DNA of 64,000 nucleotides from contig JACDOD010000008.1 in the NCBI GenBank assembly GCA_017656265.1, positions 62,001 through 126,000 of the forward strand. Reading direction: 5' to 3'. Made by a program: the position numbers and the translations under genes. Source of the DNA: Bacillaceae bacterium. Lineage in GTDB: Bacteria; Bacillota; Bacilli; Bacillales; Alkalibacillaceae. Shown one piece after another: positions 55,441-62,203 of this stretch (positions are counted from its first letter, which is position 1; the number at the start of each line of letters is the position of its first letter). The notes under the pieces are model-generated. The model saw nothing but the letters and a program-made list of their open reading frames with translations. It had not been told where the DNA came from and did not search any database.

Positions 55441-56254
55441 ATGATTAACCTCTCTTTTACTGCTTCATCTTTAAATGTAAGACTGTTAATAGAGGAAGTT
55501 AACTTGAACTTTTTGGTTATATCAAACTCAATAAATTTTCTGGCCAACATGTGCTTAAACAAATGTAAAGCTGTACCTTTCTCTAATCCATACAAATGAT
55601 TAAACTCATTAAGTGCTGTCTTAACTGTCCCTTCCCAACTCTTTAAAAATTCATATAAATCAAGCAGATAATTCTGATCTGTTTCTTCGGGAAGGAAATA
55701 AGCATTGTGTATCCAATTGATGTTCTCGACAATGGTATTTGGCATATCTTTCTCGGTTACAATTCCCCAATTGACATTTTGCTCCTGCCAATAACTACAT
55801 TCGATCATTAACTTTTCGATTGTCCTCTTATCATTTAACTGCTCACTGGGTTTAATGGATCTAACTTTGTATACAACCTTATTGTCAATTCTTTGGGTAA
55901 TAAAAAAATCCGATGTAAATACAATCGGAGTCCTGGTGTTTTGATCTTCTGGATGTCTAATATTGAGTTTCTCTGCAATATCCAAAGTACGCTGTCGTTC
56001 AATAGGAAATTGTTCTCTGATATCTATTACATCATCCGCCCATTCAAGGAAATAAAAGAAATTTCTCTCTAAATCGGAAAATAAGTGGTGTATACGGGAG
56101 GTCTTCCACCCTTTAAGTCGATGGGCTCCCCTTTCGAAGGAACATCATGAACCCTTAACCAGGGTTTATAAGAAGCTAATTCTCCCTGTCCCCGACCTTC
56201 TTTGTAATATCTAGCTATCTTTTTTTCTGTCCAGCCTGTCTTACGTTTTGCCAT
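55437..56254 (-). pseudogene. Frameshifted tnsA of element B
   Basis: It starts at 56254 after GGAGGTTATC: 'MAKRKTGWTEKKIARYYKEGRGQGELASYKPWLRVHDVPSKG'. Near 56090 the frame shifts to 'HHLFSDLERNFFYFLEWADDVIDIREQFPIERQRTLDIAEKLNIRHPEDQ...PIVFTSDFFITQ...YKVRSIKPSEQLNDKRTIEKLMIECSYW'. This is the TnsA endonuclease fold with its catalytic Glu, Asp and Lys region. One indel breaks an otherwise full-length gene of about 272 codons. TnsA makes the 5' cuts that pair with TnsB. Confidence 0.87.
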
Positions 56255-56269
56255 GATAACCTCCATAAT

Positions 56270-56317
56270 ATGAAAAAATGCGTGCTTGAGAATTTCTTCA
56301 GCCTTTCCCAAGCACGC
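56270..56317 (-). terminator. Terminator-like hairpin between the right end and tnsA
   Basis: On the minus strand CGTGCTTG...CAAGCACG is followed by CATTTTTTC. It faces tnsA and would stop transcription entering from outside the element. The same hairpin is kept in the element-A remnant at 43844-43882. Confidence 0.65.
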
Positions 56318-56318
56318 A

Positions 56319-56368
56319 ATTTTTAAACAACTTTTTTATTTTTTAAACAACTTTTTTATTTCTGCACA
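56319..56368 (-). mobile_element. Right end of Tn7-like element B
   Basis: Two overlapping TnsB-site-like motifs 21 bp apart (TTTAAACAACTTTTTTATT twice), in opposite orientation to the left ends, lead to the terminus ...TTTCTGCACA at 56368. Read inward this is TGTGCAGAAATAAAAAAGTTG, parallel to the left end TGTTGACAAAATAAAAAAGT. Closely packed sites at the tnsA-side end are the Tn7 pattern. Confidence 0.75.
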
Positions 56369-56372
56369 TCTA

Positions 56373-56520
56373 TGTTTACGAATAAAAAAGTTGTTTAATT
56401 TTTAACTCCTAAATACGCATTTCACCGCACCTAAATGAACGGTACGGTGAAAAAAAGTTGTTTAAAAAATCAAATATCCCTGATTTTGAAACACTTATAA
56501 TGAATAAAAAAGTTGTTTAA
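56373..56520 (+). mobile_element. Left end of Tn7-like element C
   Basis: TGTTTACGAATAAAAAAGTT at 56373 begins a left end with three TnsB-site-like motifs spaced by roughly 55-65 bp (near 56385, 56452 and 56507), the layout of a Tn7 left end. An imperfect palindrome TTTCACCGCACC...GGTACGGTGAAA lies between sites 1 and 2. Only four bases (TCTA) separate it from the right end of element B. Confidence 0.75.
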
Positions 56521-56552
56521 AAACTAAATTACACTATTTCAATTTATATACG

Positions 56553-56628
56553 CGAATAATATTTGTCTAAACATGTAATAGAGCGTTGTCTCAGTATATG
56601 CATAAGGTCAGTAATTTATGACTGTTTA
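56553..56628 (-). pseudogene. Fragment of a phosphotransferase gene 3' end
   Basis: About 75 bases align with the last codons of the APH-family gene at 40683-40765 (AATAATATTTGTCTAAACATG against AACAATATTTGTCTAAATATG), differing mostly by transitions. It sits directly inside the left end of element C, as the intact gene sits inside the left end of element A. It is thus a remnant of the same cargo gene. Confidence 0.7.
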
Positions 56629-56692
56629 ATTCAATCATGGTATCATATTTTCCTTGAGACAATACTTGATTAAGAGTAGTTTCTACGCAGTT

Positions 56693-57838
56693 CTAGCCTA
56701 AATTAAATTCCTTTAAAATTATATTTTTAGCTTTTTTAAAACCCGATTGAGAAGTTAAGCCTGCAAATATCCCTCCAACTCCCCAGTCCTTTTCCTCAAT
56801 AGTACTAGAGAATATTTTATGTTCAAAATTTTTAATAACCTCATCTGAGAAATCATGATCTTCAAGACACTCCCAAAGTATACTATGAATTGCATTAACA
56901 CCAGTAGTCTTTTGTAAATAGTAACCCTTACTATAATTAATTTTTACAGGTTTGTGGTTAATGTCATTAACTATTTGTTCTTTAAAACAATTAACCCATT
57001 TTTTAGAAACCTTGACCCAAGCTTGATTAATAAAATCAGCTATTTTTTTAGAGTGATCATCAGCATATTTTATTAATTCTTTTTCATTTATGTACTGTCG
57101 ATCTTTCATATTAGTTTCTATATAATAATTAACTATTTGCCTTAAAGAATTTACAAAAGCAGATATACCAATTATGCCTAATGCGCCTGGAGCGTTAATA
57201 TCAAATTTTATAGCATTATTCCAAACTTTAGATTGTAGTTCATTGGGTTCATTTAAAAAATATGCTACTTTAATTGACATGTGTTTTATCAATTCCTCTT
57301 TATCTTTAATTTCTTTTTGTCCAAGAAGGCGATAGTTATGTTCTGCCAATAGTGTTAAATCAGTTTTTACTTTTTTTGCTTTTGAGTTAATATCTCTAAA
57401 CACTTCAACTTCTAGAACCCTATTCTCTTCTTCTGTTATTAGAATAATTACATTTAACATAAAATTTAAAAAATTAGGATCTTCTTTTGAAGCTTCTTCT
57501 AATCCTTTTATCCTATGTTGACCATCCACTATTCTAAAAATTTTATGACTTGGAGTCTTAAGTTGAACTAAGTCTGATCTGCTATCGAAAGGCTGGATCA
57601 ATTCATTAATATCATGTTTATTCACACTAAGAATTATTGAAGTTGGTAATAACTCTTTATCTTCAAATAATGCTTTTTTAATGTTTAAGTAGTGTTTTCT
57701 ATCAAGGGGCCTCTGATATCCATAAATATGCTCCCCATAAATTAATACTTCTGAGCTTCGCTGAATATCTTTAAAGCTCATAACCAAACTCAGATACTCT
57801 TGTTCAAATTGTTTAAATTTATGTGCAATTAAACTCAA
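56693..57838 (-). CDS. DGQHR-domain protein (DndB/ParB-like)
   Basis: 381 residues. 'YQRPLDRKHYLNIKKAL' (41-57) and 'HKIFRIVDGQHRIKGLEEA' with the DGQHR motif at about 105-109 define the DGQHR family, related to ParB/Srx-like nucleotide-binding folds and to DndB of phosphorothioation systems. The remaining 250 residues are helical and unassigned. TTG start at 57838, with GGAGGTG inside the last codons of the upstream RelA/SpoT-domain gene; the gap is three bases, so the two are translationally coupled. DGQHR proteins recur in defence islands. A regulatory or immunity role for its partner is inference. Confidence 0.8.
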   Translation of the reverse strand: MSLIAHKFKQFEQEYLSLVMSFKDIQRSSEVLIYGEHIYGYQRPLDRKHYLNIKKALFEDKELLPTSIILSVNKHDINELIQPFDSRSDLVQLKTPSHKIFRIVDGQHRIKGLEEASKEDPNFLNFMLNVIILITEEENRVLEVEVFRDINSKAKKVKTDLTLLAEHNYRLLGQKEIKDKEELIKHMSIKVAYFLNEPNELQSKVWNNAIKFDINAPGALGIIGISAFVNSLRQIVNYYIETNMKDRQYINEKELIKYADDHSKKIADFINQAWVKVSKKWVNCFKEQIVNDINHKPVKINYSKGYYLQKTTGVNAIHSILWECLEDHDFSDEVIKNFEHKIFSSTIEEKDWGVGGIFAGLTSQSGFKKAKNIILKEFNLG

Positions 57839-57841
57839 AAT

Positions 57842-59365
57842 TTACACCTCCATTTTCTCTTCTAGAATACTCATTATTTCTTTATGGGCATCTATAAAAG
57901 GTTGGTACTCTGAATATAATTTTGAATTTATATCATCGATATTATTTTTCATATTCTCATATAAAGAAACTATTAATGACATATCATCATTAAATACTTT
58001 ATTAGTTTCATGTATAACAGCAGTATCTAACTGGCCATCAAAAACATATAATCCATAAATAAGAGTTAATTGTTTAAACATATCTTCTGTCAAATCACCA
58101 TTTTCTTCTAGCAAGTCCCCAGATAAATCAATTATCATTTTGAAATAATTAGTAATATACTCAAACTCTTTAGAGCCTAGAAAAGCATCTTTGTTTAAAA
58201 CCTTAGATAAAATACTCTTTAATATATTCGAAAACCAACCGTTGTCCTCTACATTATATTTTTCGCAAATATAACTTTTATATATATCTAGGAAATAATA
58301 TTCTAATGATTCTATGTAAGATTCTTTATTTCCACTGTATTTGTCAACAAAATGTAACCAATTCAATAAAATAAACTCTAGTACTTGCAGTTCAAAATTC
58401 AGCTCTTTTACTCTGCTAAAGTTTGCTAATAGAGAATGTTCATTATTAATTTCAAACCCTTTAAAATCATCACTGATCATAGGCTCAGGTATATTATCCA
58501 ATGAAATAGAGTCATACTTGTTAGTAAGTACACTATAAACATTAAATAGAAAGTTTGATAAAACACTTATATTGATTTCATAATCAATATCTAAAAAATT
58601 TTTTATATGATCAGAATAAACTCTATATAAATTAGAAGCAAAAGAAGAAAATTCTTCTTCTAACTTATATTCTTTTTTTACATTTCTTATACTATATAAT
58701 AACTCATCTATTTGATTAAGTAATTCTCCAACACGGTTCATAATACTTTGTGTTGGGTTTTTTACAGGGGTAAAATCATAATCTTTATAAAATATTTGAT
58801 GCTCCATTTCTCCCCATGCAGACTCTAACTGGCTTTTAATTTGTAATTCAAATAAATATTGATTGTACCTTGCTTTAATCTTATATATTTTGAGTCCATT
58901 TTTCATAGAAACAGGTTGTTTGTTAATGTTTTCAAACACTATTCCTACTGTCTCGAAATCACTAATTTTGTCAATTAAAAGTTTAAAAATATTTTCTCTG
59001 TCAACCCCTAAATCACCTATGATTTTTATTCCTATTACATCATCCCACTTTTTGAAATATTCAAATAATTCTTCGCTAGATTGTTCTATATCTTCTAGAG
59101 AAGTATATTTTTTTTTAAGGGATAATAGTTTGCTACTACGAATTAATTTTTCACTGACACTTTCTTTAGTTTTTACTCTTGTAGAAAATTTATAGTATTC
59201 TCCTGTATGTACTGAATTATTGTATTGAAGACTGTATTTATCTTTATGTTTATTCATAATATGTACAATCTTGCCCAAAATTTCTCTTTTCGCATCTTCA
59301 AACTTCTCTCTACATTCATTTTCGTAAAATTTTTCTAACTTTTCTAACATCTCACTAATGTTCAC
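57842..59365 (-). CDS. Large protein with a divergent RelA/SpoT nucleotidyltransferase-like domain
   Basis: 507 residues. Residues about 55-200 match the RelA/SpoT synthetase fold: 'FSTRVKTKESVSEKLIR', 'WDDVIGIKIIGDLG' (the D...G...K/R step) and 'YLFELQIKSQLESAWGEMEHQIFYK' (E/QIxT...W.E.EH). The usual G-loop Tyr...His motif (GYRxxH) appears as 'GLKIYKIKARY', so the guanosine-stacking Tyr and the His are missing. The substrate may not be GDP/GTP. Residues 200-507 are helical and unknown. RelA/SpoT-like toxins (CapRel, FaRel) pyrophosphorylate nucleotides or tRNA to stop growth. GTG start after GGGGGGAG. Coupled to the DGQHR gene. Confidence 0.75.
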   Translation of the reverse strand: MNISEMLEKLEKFYENECREKFEDAKREILGKIVHIMNKHKDKYSLQYNNSVHTGEYYKFSTRVKTKESVSEKLIRSSKLLSLKKKYTSLEDIEQSSEELFEYFKKWDDVIGIKIIGDLGVDRENIFKLLIDKISDFETVGIVFENINKQPVSMKNGLKIYKIKARYNQYLFELQIKSQLESAWGEMEHQIFYKDYDFTPVKNPTQSIMNRVGELLNQIDELLYSIRNVKKEYKLEEEFSSFASNLYRVYSDHIKNFLDIDYEINISVLSNFLFNVYSVLTNKYDSISLDNIPEPMISDDFKGFEINNEHSLLANFSRVKELNFELQVLEFILLNWLHFVDKYSGNKESYIESLEYYFLDIYKSYICEKYNVEDNGWFSNILKSILSKVLNKDAFLGSKEFEYITNYFKMIIDLSGDLLEENGDLTEDMFKQLTLIYGLYVFDGQLDTAVIHETNKVFNDDMSLIVSLYENMKNNIDDINSKLYSEYQPFIDAHKEIMSILEEKMEV

Positions 59366-59635
59366 TTAGGTCTCCCCCCTTATACCAAAAAATATTTTCA
59401 AGTAACCATACTTTAATTCTTTCTAATTTCTATACTAATATCGTTTGTACCTCGATTGTAGATGGTACATATTTATACAATTATTGGTGTCATAACCCAT
59501 TATATCTATTTTTTTAATGATTTCCATGATTACACCCATTTTTTATATCTTCAATAATCATAACAATAATACATGAATATAAATTGTATTTATTTATAGC
59601 CCATATATGAATACTTTTGTAATCCTCTCCCCCTC
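59366..59635. other. AT-rich intergenic region, nothing identified
   Basis: About 270 bases upstream of the RelA/SpoT-domain gene. It should contain the promoter of the two-gene module, but no clear -35/-10 pair or repeat stands out. Confidence 0.4.
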
Positions 59636-59730
59636 AACCCTGGTTTGGTTTTACACGCCGCCTTTTCACTTCAGAATTTCCACGAGCTGCTCGACCATGT
59701 AGTAGGGGCTATATTTGAAGTCGCTATTAA
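59636..59730 (-). pseudogene. tetR 3'-end fragment (copy 3), cut by a transposon end
   Basis: It shares TTCCACGAGCTGCTCGACCA and TATTTGAAGTCGC with copies 1 and 2, i.e. the last helix of a TetR-family protein. Homology stops at 59724-59730, exactly where TGTTGGCAAATAAAAAAG begins, so the gene appears interrupted by the Tn7-like element D. Confidence 0.65.
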
Positions 59731-59760
59731 TGTTGGCAAATAAAAAAGTTGTTTAAAAAC
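59731..59760 (+). mobile_element. Left end of Tn7-like element D
   Basis: TGTTGGCAAATAAAAAAGTT has the same terminal and TnsB-site pattern as the ends at 43889 and 56373. The element would extend to the right, with the AAA ATPase and HsdR as its first cargo. Only one clear site is seen before the first gene. Confidence 0.7.
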
Positions 59761-59821
59761 TTCTTTATACTAATTTAACTTAAGACAGTTTACCCATATA
59801 TATTATTTAGTCTTTAATGAA

Positions 59822-62113
59822 TTAGCGCTCCTCCTCTTTAATACTCGCTATTTGTTCGATTCCCTGTTGTATTTCTGAAGTAACTACCTTTTTAGCCTCT
59901 GCTGCTTTTGAACCGAACATGTCTTCAGGAAAGTCTTTGGTCATCATATTAAAATGTGATTCATGTCCTGATTCACAAAAAATCCTTTTAAACACCTTTA
60001 AATATTGCTGTTTTTCTTCTATACTTCTTTCCACCTCTAGATCTTCGTTTATATGGTGAGATCCATCATTAACCCATGAAAACAAGGATCGGCCAATTAT
60101 TTTATCCTGACCTTCAAATTTTTCTATTTCCTTTCTTATATCTACCCCACCAAAAAACTTAAAGTACGTTTCTAAAATTCGTCGCATAACATTTTGTATA
60201 GTTAACAAATTGTGATCTTTGGTCAACTTTAATTCATTCCAGAGTAATTCATAAGAGGATTTAATGGGGTTTTTATCACATCTTTCAACTTTAGACTTAT
60301 TATTAATTTTTTTAATAATCCAATAAGACTCATCCTTTTTAGAGTCATTATGATTATTATAGTCAAACGATACCTCTTTATGAAAATAAACATTATGAGT
60401 GAAAACAAACAGCTGTTTAATATTTGATCTTTTATTCCTTATATCCTCCATTATATTCCTTACTAGATTGCTCACAACAAAAAGCACATTACTGTCCAAA
60501 CTGGAAACAGGGTCATCTATTACGACAATTTTCTTTGATCTAATTCTCTCAGCATTATTGCTTCCTTGAATAAGATAATAAAAATATAGGAATGTGATAA
60601 ACGTTTTTTCCCCTTCACTTAAAGTATCTCCAACGTCTTCTCCGTCTTCCCTAATAATTCTATACTTTCCTTTTTCTTTTGTTGTAGATAGCCTAAAGTT
60701 TGTAAAGCCAAATTTGTTAAGATAAGCATTAATCTCATTTACAGTATTCTCGACACTTGTAACTTTCTTATCTGTTTCTTTAAGTTCTTTGTCTTTCTCA
60801 TCAATATAACCCCTTAATTGTTTATGACTCTCATTCATACCTTCAAGTGCTTTATTTATTGTTGTCAATTTACTCTTAAAATCATTGTATAATTGCTTAT
60901 TTTCTTCCACGATATAATGCCAAATATCATTGATTAAAATTTTCTTCTCTTCTTTCAGGTTATTAATAATATTGTTATAATTTTTTATTTCTTCGTTTGC
61001 TTTTTTTATGACTGCATTAATGGCATTAACTTCTGGAACAATTGACACTATTTTCACTGCTCGACTAGGTTCTTTCTTCTTTTTTTCAATTAATAATTTG
61101 TTATTTCTAAATTTACTTTCTATTAAATTTAGAAGTTGCTCTATCTCCTCTTTATTTAAATATTCGTTTTCAATTTTTATTAATTCTTTAACATTTTGTA
61201 AAGTTACCTCTGCATATTCTTCGTAATCACTTGCATCCTTGTTTAATTGATTAATCTGAGTAGTATATGTAGTATCAAAATAACTTTCTAGTTCCTCTTC
61301 AAAACCTTCTGGTAAATCCTGCTGACAGAAAGGACATATCCCATCAGAATTTTTCATGTGCTTATGACCTTCTCTTACCCAGTCACTTATGTTTAAATGT
61401 GAAATTAGCTTAGCAATATCCAAATCTTCTTTACCAACAATTTTTGTATTAAAAATCTCTTTGTTTTCAATGTCTTTTTTTAATGAAATCTCTTTTAAGT
61501 AATTCAATTCCTCAGGGTTTTGACTAAATATTGAATTTTGACGTTTTAATAATTCTTGTAAACTTATTGGTGCTCTATTCTTGAGTTTTTCTGCTTCTTG
61601 TATAAATCTTTCCATAAACTTTTCTTTTTTGTTACGTAATCCTTTAAAAGCTGTGTCTTTAAATTCTTCTTCATGTTTTTTCATGACTTTCCATACTCTA
61701 TTTTTAAATTTATCCTCTACTGATTTTTTCTCTTTCTCTTTTTCTTTAATATTCTCTTCAACTTTTATTATTTTACTTTCATATTTTTCAATGTCTTCCT
61801 GTAACTCTTCGATTTTCTCTTGTAATTCTTTGGATGCTTCCCCCAATGTAAATATCCCTTTTATATTACTATACTCTTTAAAATTTTCTTCTACAAAGTT
61901 TCTATTATAAACTACGATATCATAGTTTCCACCAGAACTGTCATAGCTACAATCTCTATATTTATCGTGAATACTAGATCTTAGATATTCCGAAATAGTT
62001 GTTTTCCCGGAACCATTACTTCCATACAAAAAGTTAATTTCTTTAAGTTCCGTTAAGTGTTCACCATTTTGACCATAAGTAGCAACATTCTTTATAGTCA
62101 TGTTTTTAATCAT
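59822..62113 (-). CDS. AAA_13-type ATPase, RloC-like candidate anticodon nuclease
   Basis: 763 residues. Walker A 'GSNGSGKT' (31-38), long coiled coils (about 95-150 and 270-460) interrupted by a zinc-hook-like 'CPFCQQ' (Cys260/Cys263), ABC signature 'LSEGEKTF', Walker B 'VVIDDPVSSLDSN'. The C-terminal region has 'MRRILETYF...SLFSWVNDGSHHI', whose Arg, Glu and His could form the nuclease triad of PrrC/RloC anticodon nucleases. RloC proteins combine exactly these parts and are linked to type I restriction loci, as here. They stop translation when phage damages DNA or restriction. The nuclease call is less certain than the ATPase fold. Confidence 0.75.
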   Translation of the reverse strand: MIKNMTIKNVATYGQNGEHLTELKEINFLYGSNGSGKTTISEYLRSSIHDKYRDCSYDSSGGNYDIVVYNRNFVEENFKEYSNIKGIFTLGEASKELQEKIEELQEDIEKYESKIIKVEENIKEKEKEKKSVEDKFKNRVWKVMKKHEEEFKDTAFKGLRNKKEKFMERFIQEAEKLKNRAPISLQELLKRQNSIFSQNPEELNYLKEISLKKDIENKEIFNTKIVGKEDLDIAKLISHLNISDWVREGHKHMKNSDGICPFCQQDLPEGFEEELESYFDTTYTTQINQLNKDASDYEEYAEVTLQNVKELIKIENEYLNKEEIEQLLNLIESKFRNNKLLIEKKKKEPSRAVKIVSIVPEVNAINAVIKKANEEIKNYNNIINNLKEEKKILINDIWHYIVEENKQLYNDFKSKLTTINKALEGMNESHKQLRGYIDEKDKELKETDKKVTSVENTVNEINAYLNKFGFTNFRLSTTKEKGKYRIIREDGEDVGDTLSEGEKTFITFLYFYYLIQGSNNAERIRSKKIVVIDDPVSSLDSNVLFVVSNLVRNIMEDIRNKRSNIKQLFVFTHNVYFHKEVSFDYNNHNDSKKDESYWIIKKINNKSKVERCDKNPIKSSYELLWNELKLTKDHNLLTIQNVMRRILETYFKFFGGVDIRKEIEKFEGQDKIIGRSLFSWVNDGSHHINEDLEVERSIEEKQQYLKVFKRIFCESGHESHFNMMTKDFPEDMFGSKAAEAKKVVTSEIQQGIEQIASIKEEER

Positions 62114-62173
62114 ATTTAATTATACCTCCACAAATTGGTCTTTGATCTATAAAATCCAAAAAGGCATATAACA

Positions 62174-62203
62174 AAGGGACACGACTTATCGTCATGCCCC
62201 TTC
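62174..62203 (-). terminator. Hairpin at the end of hsdR
   Basis: AAGGGGCATGAC and GTCGTGTCCCTT pair on the minus strand, overlapping the hsdR stop codon, with only a weak T tract after it. It may attenuate read-through into the RloC-like gene 78 bases on. Confidence 0.45.

Noticed and set aside
59366-59821. Right end of element C before element D
   Set aside because: I looked for an inverted TTTAAACAACTTTTTTAT...ACA and found none. Element C may have lost its right end, so I did not annotate one.
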